DNA of 64,000 nucleotides from Bacteroidetes bacterium HGW-Bacteroidetes-1 (GTDB lineage: Bacteria > Bacteroidota > Bacteroidia > Bacteroidales > F082): the NCBI GenBank assembly GCA_002842755.1, contig PHDU01000022.1:1-64000 (forward strand), written 5' to 3'. Each line of letters opens with the position of its first letter. The first letter of the stretch is position 1. The notes beneath the pieces are model-generated. The model was not told where the DNA came from, made no database searches, and saw only the letters and a list, made by a program, of their open reading frames with translations. The position numbers and the translations under genes were made by a program. Positions 17,500 through 28,397 of the stretch are shown in pieces.

Positions 17500-19739
17500 T
17501 GCCTGAATGTTCAAAAAATACAAGTTGTATGCTTATGAAAACGCTTCGCCTAAATAATTTAAATATCCTTTTACTTCTTCTGCTTTCGTTTGGATGTTTT
17601 ATGGAAGTTAAAGGAATTCAGATTAAAGAGGATACGACTTTAAAAATTGATAAAATCATTATTGCATCCGAACCGGATTATCCGCCTTATTGCTTTGTAG
17701 ATAAGAATGGCAATGCAGATGGATTTTCAGTTGAATTGTTTATAGCAGCAGCCAAAGCTGTCCATATGGATGTTGAAATTAAAATTGGTATCTGGAACAA
17801 AATAAAGCAAGACCTTTCTGAAGGCACTATCGACGCCCTTCCGTTGGTTGGAAGAACATCGGAACGTGAAAAGTTTTATGATTTCACGCTTCCTTATCTA
17901 TCGCTGCATGGCGCTGTTTTCGTTAGAGAGGGTACTACGGATATCCTTTCAATTCAGGATTTGGAAAACAAGAATATCCTGGTTATGAAAGGCGATAATG
18001 CTGAGGAGTTTTTGCATCGTGTTAAAATCACTAAAAACATCATTCAAACTTATACCTACGAAGAGGCTTTTCGAAGGTTGGCCTCTGGTGAAGGGGATGC
18101 CATTTTAACGCAAAGAGTCATGGGCATTAAACTTATCGAATCACTTCAATTAAAAACCATCGTTCCATTAAGTTTTCCAGTTAATGAATTCAGACAGGAT
18201 TTTTGTTTTGCGGTAAAAAAAGGAGATACCGAACTGTTGTCGCGCCTGAATGAAGGTCTCTCTATCGTAATCGCCAACAAAACCTTTGATGCTATTCATC
18301 TTCGATGGTTTGGGCCTGTAAATCAACAAAGGCTTACGTACTTCGAAGTCATTAAATATGTTTTATACTTCTTAATTCCTTTTGTTTTTCTATTTTCAAT
18401 TGTTGCGATTTTTTTCTTGCGTCGTACTGTAAGATTGAGAACAAACAGCCTTCAGCAGGAAATTATTGAACACCAAAAAACAGTGAATACATTGAATAGC
18501 CAGCAATTGTTGCTTTCCGAAATGGAAAAAGTCACAAAGGTTGGGGGTTGGGAATATGATGTTGCAACAAAAAAGATGGTTTGGACGGATGGAGTTTATC
18601 AAATCTATGGTGTTTCAAAAAAAGACTACAATCCTTCTGAAATGAATCCTGAATTTAAATTCTATGATAAAGAAGATCAGGAAGTAGTTGATTTTGCTTT
18701 TAAACAAGCCATTGAGAATGGATCATCCTTCGACCTGAATCTTAGATTTAAATCTGCCGACGGTAAAGCCAAATGGATAAGAACCTCAGCCAAACCTGAG
18801 CGTAAAGAAGAGAAAATTATTAGATTGATAGGTAACATTTTAGACATTACTGAACAAAAACAATCAGAAGAAGAGCTCCTGAAATTAAAGAATGATTTGG
18901 AAATCATTGTATTGGAACGCACAAAAGAACTACATGAAAAAGTTTTGAGGCTCAACAAAAGCCAAAAGGCTATGCTCTACATGGTTGAAGATTTAAATAC
19001 CGTAACCAATGAGCTTAAATTGGAACGTGAAAAACTCGAAGCATCTAATAAAGAGCTGGAAGCATTCAGTTATTCAGTTTCACACGATTTACGCGCGCCT
19101 TTGAGGGGAGTTCTTGGCTTTACCCAGATTTTGATGGAAGAATATGCTGTGAAACTGGATGATGAAGGTAAACGTATTTGCAATATCATCAAAGACAATT
19201 CTGTAAAGATGGGACAACTTATTGATGATCTTTTGGCATTTTCGCGTTTGAACCGATACTCCATGCATTCCTCTGAAATTAATATAGAAAACATGGTTAT
19301 TTCTATTTACCATGAAACTACTGAAGAAGAAGATAGAAAAAGAATAGAATTATCAATCGGCCAGCTTAAAAACGCTTTTGGTGACACAAACCTTATAAAG
19401 CAGGTATGGATCAATTTGCTTTCAAATGCCATTAAATTTTCTTCTAAAAAAGATGTATCCAAAGTTGTTGTGAGCAGTTACAAGGAGAATGAAAATCTTA
19501 TTTATTGTATTCAGGACAATGGAACAGGTTTCGATATGAAATACGCTGATAAACTATTTGGTGTTTTTCAACGCCTGCATAATGAAAGAGATTTTAAAGG
19601 CACTGGTGTTGGTTTGGCTATTGTTCAACGTATCATTCACCGTCATGGTGGTAAAGTCTGGGCTGAAAGTGAAGTCGGAAAAGGAGCTTCATTTTATTTT
19701 TCATTACCAATTAATGGAAACAACATATCATTAGACTGA
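17496..19739 (+). CDS. BvgS-like sensor kinase with periplasmic solute-binding domain
   Basis: Membrane kinase of 747 aa. Order: N-terminal signal/anchor (hydrophobic NILLLLLLSFGCF), a periplasmic family-3 solute-binding domain (about 50-275; EPDYPPYCFVDKNGNADGFSVEL, DALPLVGRTSEREKFYDFT, LKWFGP-like HLRWFGP), a transmembrane helix (about 290-312), a PAS domain (about 345-455), coiled coil, phytochrome-type HisKA with His530 in VSHDLRAPLRG, and HATPase (DNGTGFD, GTGVGLAIV). The solute-binding part is of the kind that binds amino acids or similar small ligands, as in BvgS and EvgS. The start 17496 overlaps the previous stop (ATGA); an in-frame ATG at 17535 would give a cleaner signal peptide. 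An Rcp1-like receiver follows after 186 bp and may be its target. Confidence 0.92.
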   Translation: MMPECSKNTSCMLMKTLRLNNLNILLLLLLSFGCFMEVKGIQIKEDTTLKIDKIIIASEPDYPPYCFVDKNGNADGFSVELFIAAAKAVHMDVEIKIGIWNKIKQDLSEGTIDALPLVGRTSEREKFYDFTLPYLSLHGAVFVREGTTDILSIQDLENKNILVMKGDNAEEFLHRVKITKNIIQTYTYEEAFRRLASGEGDAILTQRVMGIKLIESLQLKTIVPLSFPVNEFRQDFCFAVKKGDTELLSRLNEGLSIVIANKTFDAIHLRWFGPVNQQRLTYFEVIKYVLYFLIPFVFLFSIVAIFFLRRTVRLRTNSLQQEIIEHQKTVNTLNSQQLLLSEMEKVTKVGGWEYDVATKKMVWTDGVYQIYGVSKKDYNPSEMNPEFKFYDKEDQEVVDFAFKQAIENGSSFDLNLRFKSADGKAKWIRTSAKPERKEEKIIRLIGNILDITEQKQSEEELLKLKNDLEIIVLERTKELHEKVLRLNKSQKAMLYMVEDLNTVTNELKLEREKLEASNKELEAFSYSVSHDLRAPLRGVLGFTQILMEEYAVKLDDEGKRICNIIKDNSVKMGQLIDDLLAFSRLNRYSMHSSEINIENMVISIYHETTEEEDRKRIELSIGQLKNAFGDTNLIKQVWINLLSNAIKFSSKKDVSKVVVSSYKENENLIYCIQDNGTGFDMKYADKLFGVFQRLHNERDFKGTGVGLAIVQRIIHRHGGKVWAESEVGKGASFYFSLPINGNNISLD

Positions 19740-19925
19740 AAACGAGTGTTGTATCGAAAGTAAATATTCGGATAAGAAGATAAACCTTAAAGTCGCAGAT
19801 TCAAAAAAAACTATTGTATCTTTATCTCAACTTTTAAACGTGGAGTAAATACTCATTCTTCGATTCGCCAATAAAATATTTGTAATAAGTTATAAATCAC
19901 AAATAACCATTTTAAAACTTGCTTT

Positions 19926-20369
19926 ATGAAGAATTATGACCCGATCGAAATTTTAATTGTTGAAGATAATCCTGCAGATTCTGAATTAATGATCAGATCA
20001 CTAAAGAAACAGGGCCTGCTGAATGAATTGTGTTTGGTTGAAGATGGACAAGCAGCACTAGATTTTATTTTTTGTGAAGGGGAATATGCGCATAAGAATA
20101 AAAATAAAATACCAAAAGTTGTTTTCCTCGATTTGAAGTTGCCAAAAATAAGCGGCCTTGAAGTACTTGCAGCCATCAAATCTCATCCTGATAAAAAAAA
20201 GATTCCGGTGGTTGTTGTTACTTCTTCTAAAGAAGATCCGGATATTAAAGCTGCTTATGAATTGGGCGCCAATAGTTACGTTGTTAAACCCGTTAATTTT
20301 GATGATTTTGTAGCTTCAATTCAAGAAATTGGATTGTTTTGGCTTGTTTTAAATCAGCCACCTGTATAG
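19926..20369 (+). CDS. Rcp1-like response regulator
   Basis: Stand-alone receiver of 147 aa, paralogous to the one at 13586-14035: IVEDNPADSELM, phospho-acceptor Asp69 in FLDLKLPKISGL, VVTSSKEDPDIK, and Lys in YVVKPVNFDDF, with the same inserted loop before the Asp and a C-terminal FWLVLN. No output domain. It lies 186 bp after a kinase with the phytochrome-like HisKA type, repeating the kinase-then-Rcp1 arrangement seen at 11868-14035. The larger gap suggests it may have its own transcription start; I did not find a clean TAnnTTTG box (TATCTTTA at about 19817 is one base off). Confidence 0.92.
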   Translation: MKNYDPIEILIVEDNPADSELMIRSLKKQGLLNELCLVEDGQAALDFIFCEGEYAHKNKNKIPKVVFLDLKLPKISGLEVLAAIKSHPDKKKIPVVVVTSSKEDPDIKAAYELGANSYVVKPVNFDDFVASIQEIGLFWLVLNQPPV

Positions 20370-20500
20370 ACAAATATTGAAGCAAAATCTGTTTTGATGA
20401 TGTTTATTTGCATGAAATAAACAAAGAATAATAATTTGATTTTTATTATTAGATAAACTTCTTCACATTGGTTGATTTCGTAATTAAAATTTAGGATTGG

Positions 20501-22441
20501 ATGCAGGATTATATTAAAATACTTATGGCAGAAGATTTACCTTCGGATGTTGCTCTTGCAGACTGGGAAATTGCACGTTTTATTAAACACTATACTAAAA
20601 AGGTTGTCGATAACGAAAAAGATTTTCGTCAGCTACTTGATGAATTTGATCCCGATATCGTTATCTCTGATTTTCAAATGCCTGGCTTTACTGGGATGAT
20701 GGCTTTGAATATTTCTATTGCTAAAAATCCATTAATACCTGTCATAATACTTACTGGCTCGATGGACGAGGATACTGCTGTTCAATGTATGAAAGCAGGT
20801 GCAACGGATTATGTCATCAAAGAACATATCAAAAGATTAGGACCAGCTATTCTTAATGCTCTGGAACAAAAGGAAGTAAAAATTGAAGAAATTAAAGCAA
20901 AGAAAGCATTAAAAGAAAGCGAAGAAAAATTTAAACGATTAACCGAAAATGCGCAGGATCTGATTTACCGATTTGAGATTTTGCCCTTTCCTCACTATTC
21001 ATACATGAGCACTGCTGTTTGCAGATTTACAACCTATACACCAGAAGACTTCTATGCTGACCCTCAATTACCAAAAAAAATTATTTATCAGGAAGATGTC
21101 CATTTGCTCGACAAATTGATTGGCGATGAAGAAGAAATGAGGAAACCTATCATTATTCGATGGATTCAAAAAGATGGCAGCATTCTTTATGCCGAACACA
21201 GAAATATTCCCGTTTATGATTCAAATGGACAACTCATTGCTTTCGAAGGTATTGCACGAGATATTACAGAAAATAAACGCGCAGAAGACGAATTGATTTC
21301 TGCAAAATTGAAAGCAGAGCAAAGCGATAAACTTAAGACTTCTTTTTTGCAAAATATGTCGCATGAAATAAGGACACCTTTGAACGGAATAATGGGTTTC
21401 TCTGAAATACTAAAGGATTTCGAAGATCTTACCAATGAAGAGAAAACCACGGCTATTGATATAATTTTGAATTCATCTGAACGGCTTTTAGGTATTGTTG
21501 ATAATGTTCTTGAAATGTCCAGGATTGATAGTAGCTCACTTAAGGTAAACAGATCCACTTTTTCACTCTCTGATTCATTTAAGTATTTTCATACATTATA
21601 TCATATAAAAGCAGAGTCAAAAGGCCTAAGGTTTATAACAAACATGCCAAAGGACCTTGGTTTTGTAAATTTGAATGTGGACAAGGATAAATTATTTCAG
21701 ATCATTACTAACTTTATCAATAACGCCATAAAATTTACACATCATGGTGAGATTGAATTGTCTGCAAGAAAAAGCAATAAAGGATTATTTATTCATGTTA
21801 AAGATACCGGCATTGGCATTGAGGAAAAATATTTGGAAAATATTTTTGAAAGATTCTGGCAGGCAGAAGCTTTTAGTAGAGAGTTTTATGGTGGAAACGG
21901 TTTAGGTTTGTCCATCTCCAAAGGTCTGGCAGAATTGCTTGGACTAGATATCTCTGTACAATCAAAAGTTGATTCCGGATCTGTTTTTTCAATTTTTATT
22001 CCGGCAAAAGATAACATTACAATATGGGGTGAAACCGGTTCTAATTATGAAGTGAATGAAAGTAATAACATCAATATCAATCATTTGAAGATATTAATTG
22101 CTGAAGATGTTGAATCCAACTTTCAATACCTTGAACATATACTTCTTAAAGAAAAAATTAAGTTTGTTTGGGTAAAAAATGGTGAAGAAGCCGTAAATCA
22201 GGTTAAATCTGAGCGATTCGATGTCGTTTTAATGGACTTAAAGATGCCTGTCATGAGTGGGTTTGAGGCAACGAAAATAATTAAAACACTTTACCCGGAT
22301 CTGACCGTCATCGCCCAGACTGCTTATGCTCAGCCCGAAGATGAAAAACTTATTCGCGAATGTGGATGTGATGATTACATTAAAAAGCCAATCCGCAAAA
22401 GTGATTTATTGGCACTTTTGAGTAAATATGCTCAGCTATAG
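20501..22441 (+). CDS. Hybrid REC-PAS-histidine kinase-REC
   Basis: Soluble hybrid kinase of 646 aa. Order: receiver 1 (1-125, Asp57 in VISDFQMPGFTG), helical linker, PAS (about 145-262, ending IARDITENKR), HisKA with His288 in MSHEIRTPLNG, HATPase (about 390-505; NFINNAIKFT, DTGIGIE, GGNGLGLSISKG) and receiver 2 (about 525-646, IAEDVESN, Asp579 in LMDLKMPVMSG, KKPIRK). An intramolecular His288-to-Asp579 transfer is expected from the layout; the N-terminal receiver could gate the kinase. No membrane segment, no HPt or DNA-binding domain, so a further partner is needed for output. It is the last plus-strand gene of the signalling island and converges on the TPR kinase. Confidence 0.92.
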   Translation: MQDYIKILMAEDLPSDVALADWEIARFIKHYTKKVVDNEKDFRQLLDEFDPDIVISDFQMPGFTGMMALNISIAKNPLIPVIILTGSMDEDTAVQCMKAGATDYVIKEHIKRLGPAILNALEQKEVKIEEIKAKKALKESEEKFKRLTENAQDLIYRFEILPFPHYSYMSTAVCRFTTYTPEDFYADPQLPKKIIYQEDVHLLDKLIGDEEEMRKPIIIRWIQKDGSILYAEHRNIPVYDSNGQLIAFEGIARDITENKRAEDELISAKLKAEQSDKLKTSFLQNMSHEIRTPLNGIMGFSEILKDFEDLTNEEKTTAIDIILNSSERLLGIVDNVLEMSRIDSSSLKVNRSTFSLSDSFKYFHTLYHIKAESKGLRFITNMPKDLGFVNLNVDKDKLFQIITNFINNAIKFTHHGEIELSARKSNKGLFIHVKDTGIGIEEKYLENIFERFWQAEAFSREFYGGNGLGLSISKGLAELLGLDISVQSKVDSGSVFSIFIPAKDNITIWGETGSNYEVNESNNININHLKILIAEDVESNFQYLEHILLKEKIKFVWVKNGEEAVNQVKSERFDVVLMDLKMPVMSGFEATKIIKTLYPDLTVIAQTAYAQPEDEKLIRECGCDDYIKKPIRKSDLLALLSKYAQL

Positions 22442-22562
22442 ATGCTATTAAATCAATTCTTCTTTTGCATAAAAATTTCTAAAACATGCAAGTGTTAAAT
22501 CAAAATATAACGGAAAAAAGTTTGCAATTTCAACTACTCTATATTGTAAACCAACGATGCAG

Positions 22563-24758
22563 TTAAACAGAAAACGGGTGGTCTGAACTAAACTTCAGTG
22601 TAAAGACTGAACCAACATCTGGCGTACTTTGAATGGATAATTCAGCATGGTTCAAGGCAGTAAAATCTTTAACAATCATCAACCCAAGTCCTGTCCCTTT
22701 CTCATTCTGGGTTCCATCGGTCGTATAAAAAATATTTTCTGAGAGAAGGGTATCAATGGTTTCCTGCGTCATTCCTATGCCAGTATCGGTGACATGAAAA
22801 AAAGTATAACCGTCATTCTCACTGCTTTCAATATTAATGCAACCTCCAACATCAGAAAACTTAATAGCATTATTTATGATATTTCTAAAAATAGTTTGAA
22901 CCATGTTTTTATCAGCCCAGATATTGGTCCTGTGTTTGACATCGTTTTTGATTGATATCTTTTTCTTTTCGGCTCTTGATCCTAAAAAGAGCACTTCAGT
23001 TTGAATTACATTGTGAAAATCAACAATTTGAGGAGTATATTTAATTTGACCTTGCTGACTTAATGCCCATTGAAGCAGGTTTTCAAGCATTGCATAGGTA
23101 TTATTGCTTTGCAGATAAAGGGTTTCAAGAATTTTTTTCTTTTCTGCTTCCTTAATTGATTCAAAATCATCAATAAGTATTTGCAAAAAACCAAGGAGAC
23201 TGTTAAACGGACTTTTTAGATCATGACCAATTACTGAGAATAATTTGTTTTTTGTTTGATTTAATTCCTTTAAGCTCTTGTTTTGAGCAAGCACCTGATT
23301 GTTCAATTCGTTCAGTTTCAAATTTGCCGCATTCAATTTTCTCCTGCTTTTCAAAATCATCAACGTAAACACTACTAAGGTGAACAGTATAAAAATGACT
23401 ACAATATTTGTGAGTCTTTGATTCTTGATGATTTGATTCTTAATTTCATTCTCAGCTTTTAAATTCCGATTTTCTAAATCCTTTCGTTCAGTCTCATATT
23501 TGGTTTGCAGATCTAATATTGCAATTTTGTTATCGAGAATACTCAAACTGTCGCTTAGATTTATATATTTATCACTGTACTCCAATGCTAATTTATACGC
23601 TCCTTTTGACTCATATACTTTTGACAATTGCTGATATAAATTTTTCATTACTACAGTATGTGCAGACTCTTCTGCCAAAATGAGCGCTTTCATGAAAAAT
23701 AATTCTGCTTTTGCATAGTCCATTTTATCTTGATAGAGCGATCCTAATGCTGAGTTGGACAAGATAACTCCATAAACAATATTGTGTTTTTGACACAATT
23801 CCAATGATTTTGTAAAATTCTCTTCTGCACGTATAAAATTCTTATCGTTAGCATAGATGTAACCAATATTAAGATAAGCACGTGCCTGATCCAGCGTTAA
23901 ATTATGTTCAATTGCAATCTGAAGAGATTTTTCATATGCTTCTTTCGCTTGCTCATCCTGACTCAGTTTAGAATAATATATACCTAAATTCCCATAATTC
24001 ATACTCAAATGAAAGTGTCGATCAAGTTCTTGATTGATTATGATCGCCCTGCTAACAAAATCAATTGCTTTTTCTGATTCGCCTAAACCATGAACAATTA
24101 ATCCAAGGTTATTCAGTACAATTGCAGCATGTTGGCGATCGTTGATGCTTTCAAAACTTTTGAGAGCTAACATATAATATTCATACGCTTTTTTCAAATC
24201 TCCTTTATTATCTGCATTCAATCCAAGATTGTTATACGCACCTGCAATAAACATGGTATCTTTTAAAGTATTCGCTATTTGAAGGCACTTTTCAAAAAGG
24301 TATTGTGCACTATCCAGATTTCGTGTTACTTGGTGAAACCTACCTAATTCATTATAAATTCTGTAGCTAAGCAAAATATTATTTAAATTGGCAGCATATT
24401 TTTCTGCCTTTCGAAGATGATAGTGTGCTGAATCTGTGTTATTAAGATTGAGATAGATTCCTCCGGCATTTAGATTTGCTTTTGCAAATATCGAATCACT
24501 ATTTATTCTATCCGCCAGTAATATTGCTTCAAAAACATAGGATTTTGCTTCAAAAGGTTTGGAATCAAAAATTTTATCAGAGCGTTTTAGCAATAACGAT
24601 GCTTTTTCTACAAGCGAATCATTAGAATCAGTTTTTGGGCTGATTGTTTCGACTGAAATCAATTGAAGTGGGCTCAGGAAGACGATTCCAGCTATTAATA
24701 TGAAAGAAAAGAATATATTAAACGACAATCGTTCTTTATAAAAAAAATGCATTTTCAA
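22563..24758 (-). CDS. TPR-repeat sensor histidine kinase
   Basis: Membrane sensor kinase of 731 aa. Order: signal anchor (about 10-35), a periplasmic array of tetratricopeptide repeats (about 50-395; repeated A-x-x-NLGxxY and A-x-x-Y/F-x-x-AL patterns such as AGAYNNLGLNADNKGDLKKAYEYY split over two helices), a coiled coil, one transmembrane helix (about 445-466), HisKA with His512 in IGHDLKSPFNS and HATPase (NIINNAIKFSD, DTGIGM, GTGLGLMIVKD). This architecture is common and expanded in Bacteroidota; the TPR part is thought to bind a protein or peptide partner. It is transcribed toward the signalling island with 121 bp between the two stops. No receiver gene adjoins it. Confidence 0.92.
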   Translation of the reverse strand: MKMHFFYKERLSFNIFFSFILIAGIVFLSPLQLISVETISPKTDSNDSLVEKASLLLKRSDKIFDSKPFEAKSYVFEAILLADRINSDSIFAKANLNAGGIYLNLNNTDSAHYHLRKAEKYAANLNNILLSYRIYNELGRFHQVTRNLDSAQYLFEKCLQIANTLKDTMFIAGAYNNLGLNADNKGDLKKAYEYYMLALKSFESINDRQHAAIVLNNLGLIVHGLGESEKAIDFVSRAIIINQELDRHFHLSMNYGNLGIYYSKLSQDEQAKEAYEKSLQIAIEHNLTLDQARAYLNIGYIYANDKNFIRAEENFTKSLELCQKHNIVYGVILSNSALGSLYQDKMDYAKAELFFMKALILAEESAHTVVMKNLYQQLSKVYESKGAYKLALEYSDKYINLSDSLSILDNKIAILDLQTKYETERKDLENRNLKAENEIKNQIIKNQRLTNIVVIFILFTLVVFTLMILKSRRKLNAANLKLNELNNQVLAQNKSLKELNQTKNKLFSVIGHDLKSPFNSLLGFLQILIDDFESIKEAEKKKILETLYLQSNNTYAMLENLLQWALSQQGQIKYTPQIVDFHNVIQTEVLFLGSRAEKKKISIKNDVKHRTNIWADKNMVQTIFRNIINNAIKFSDVGGCINIESSENDGYTFFHVTDTGIGMTQETIDTLLSENIFYTTDGTQNEKGTGLGLMIVKDFTALNHAELSIQSTPDVGSVFTLKFSSDHPFSV

Positions 24759-24773
24759 TATTTAGAAGTTAGG

Positions 24774-24781
24774 CAAATATA
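24774..24781 (-). promoter_or_regulatory. Candidate -7 box for the TPR kinase gene
   Basis: On the minus strand TATATTTG fits TAnnTTTG and lies 16 bp upstream of the start codon, implying a very short leader. The -33 element is not clear (a TTG sits about 23 bp further upstream). Confidence 0.35.
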
Positions 24782-24983
24782 CAGTCATTCATTTTGATAT
24801 ATACCAATGAAGTATGAAATTTTTACACAAAATAATCTCAAATCCAAAATTCTTTTTCTTTTAGGAAATAAAATCCAGATTATTGCTGCTTTTTGTGTGC
24901 CTTCTATCGAAAAATTTTGAAAGAAAAAACCATACTGAAAAGGAAAAATCAATTGGTTTTTATCAAATAAAGTACTACAGCAG

Positions 24984-26384
24984 TTACTTTCCAATACAAA
25001 ACTTACTAAAAATATTACCAAGAATTTCCTCGGTATAAATCTCACCAGTGATACTGCCTAAATGATGCAAAGCAGTTCTGATATCAATAGCAATAAGATC
25101 CGAAGGAAGACCAACCCTGAAATTCTTTTCAACTTCCATAAGTGCCGAGGATGCTTCTTTAAGGGCGTTATAATGCCGCGTATTACTCACTATACTATCT
25201 GATTGAATAGTAAGATTTTTAACCGCTTTAACAAGACTGTCTGCAATGAGATGGATGTTTTCTTTTCGTTTAGCGGATACAAAAATTGTTTCAAGTTCAA
25301 CCATTTCACGAAAATGACCCGGAATTTCTTCCATCATATCAATTTTGTTCCCTATAAGAATAAAGTGCTTATTTTCATTTTCAATGAACGACTTGAAATC
25401 TTCAAGAATCTCCTCTGCCATTTCTCCTTTAAAAGATGCAATATCGACGATATATAGAATGATGGAAGCCTGATTTATTTTCTCATAGGTTCGTTCAATA
25501 CCCATGTTTTCGATTAAATCATCTGACTCTCGGAGACCCGCTGTATCAATAAAACGGAAATTATATCCATCAATGATAATTGTGTCTTCAATCACATCGC
25601 GGGTTGTTCCGGGAATTTCGCTTACAATGGCCTTTTCTTCGTTGAGAATAGCATTCAGTAAAGTGGATTTACCCACATTAGGTTTACCAATTATGGCTAC
25701 AGGGATTCCTGTTTTGATAGCATTACCGGTTTTGAAACTTTCAATGAGTATTCCCATTTCAAGTTGAAGATTTTTTAACAGTTTAAAAAAATCCTCTCGA
25801 TTGGCGAACTCTACATCTTCTTCAGCAAAATCAAGTTCCAGCTCAATCAGCGAAGCAAAATCTACCAGCTGAGTCCGAAGCTGACTTATTTTGTCAGAAA
25901 ATCCTCCGCGCATTTGCTTCATTGCCAAATCGTGTGTAGTTCTTGAATTGCTTGCAATCAAATCAGCAATGGCTTCAGCTTGCGCCAGGTCGAAGCGCCC
26001 ATGTGAAAACGCTCGTAATGTAAACTCACCTGGCTCTGCAAGCCTTGCTCCGTGCTCTAACAGCATTCTTAATATTTGCTGTTGAATATAAGTAGAACCA
26101 TGACAACTGATTTCTACCATATCTTCTCCTGTGTATGAGTGCGGGCCTCTGAAAACACTAAGCAAAACCTCATCAACCAATTCATCACCTTCGAATAGGA
26201 GTCCGAAATAAACATGGTGACTTTGGGCTTTTTCAAATGAAAAATGTTTTGATTTGGCTCTAAAAAACCTTTCTGCCAATTTGAAGCTGCCAGTCCCTGA
26301 AATTCTGATTACAGCAATTGCGGCCATACCAGGAGCGGTGGATAAAGCACAAATTGTATCGGAACTTTGAAAATTGAATCGCAT
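24984..26384 (-). CDS. mnmE: tRNA uridine-5-carboxymethylaminomethyl modification GTPase MnmE
   Basis: Housekeeping GTPase (466 aa, normal length) that with MnmG modifies the wobble uridine of several tRNAs using a formyl-folate derivative. The N-terminal folate-binding domain starts SDTICALSTAPGMAAIAVIRISG and contains the EPGEFTLRAF block and DLAQAEAIADLI. The embedded G domain has the P-loop GKPNVGKST (starting at residue 233), the potassium-loop/switch region EIPGTTRDVIED, DTAG and GNKID. The C-terminus ends in the essential CIGK motif. Nothing is missing. The gene is on the minus strand, divergent from the ABC-F gene, with 225 bp to the TPR kinase gene downstream; no partner mnmG in the window. 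Confidence 0.97.
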   Translation of the reverse strand: MRFNFQSSDTICALSTAPGMAAIAVIRISGTGSFKLAERFFRAKSKHFSFEKAQSHHVYFGLLFEGDELVDEVLLSVFRGPHSYTGEDMVEISCHGSTYIQQQILRMLLEHGARLAEPGEFTLRAFSHGRFDLAQAEAIADLIASNSRTTHDLAMKQMRGGFSDKISQLRTQLVDFASLIELELDFAEEDVEFANREDFFKLLKNLQLEMGILIESFKTGNAIKTGIPVAIIGKPNVGKSTLLNAILNEEKAIVSEIPGTTRDVIEDTIIIDGYNFRFIDTAGLRESDDLIENMGIERTYEKINQASIILYIVDIASFKGEMAEEILEDFKSFIENENKHFILIGNKIDMMEEIPGHFREMVELETIFVSAKRKENIHLIADSLVKAVKNLTIQSDSIVSNTRHYNALKEASSALMEVEKNFRVGLPSDLIAIDIRTALHHLGSITGEIYTEEILGNIFSKFCIGK

Positions 26385-26542
26385 CTGTGAATGGTTTTAT
26401 ACGACAAAGGTAAGCTGAATCAAACACGATTGCAACTGCCTGCTGATGGTTCCATTTCAAACATCTTCAATTCAAAAATGGTGTTTTGCTACAATACCAC
26501 TCTTAATTTCACTTGAAATTTCACATTATGAGTTTATTAGCG

Positions 26543-26550
26543 TACTTTTG
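26543..26550 (+). promoter_or_regulatory. Candidate -7 box of the ABC-F promoter
   Basis: TACTTTTG is an exact TAnnTTTG match 49 bp before the ABC-F start codon. A TTTC rather than TTTG is found about 20 bp upstream, so the -33 part is weak. Confidence 0.4.
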
Positions 26551-26599
26551 CAAACTGGTATTTACTGACACCTTTTCAACAATTCAAACAACGATTTAA

Positions 26600-28213
<1,614 letters not shown>

Positions 28214-28259
28214 TTGTTATCCCATAAGTTTTCTTCTATCTGACGATAAAACTTGTAAT

Positions 28260-28297
28260 TTGTGGTTTTCGGTTAAGCCATTACCACAAGATTTTCT
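28260..28297 (+). terminator. Possible terminator after the ABC-F gene
   Basis: TTGTGGT (28260-28266) pairs with ACCACAA (28283-28289) over a 16-base loop, followed by a short T-rich stretch. The loop is long and the T-run weak, so this is tentative. Confidence 0.3.
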
Positions 28298-28397
28298 CTT
28301 GAATAGAATATAGAATTTAAAAAAACTATTCTAATAAAGAGCGTCTGAAGTCTGCCCTGTAAATATCATTACCTTAGCAGATTCAAATTATTTTGCT

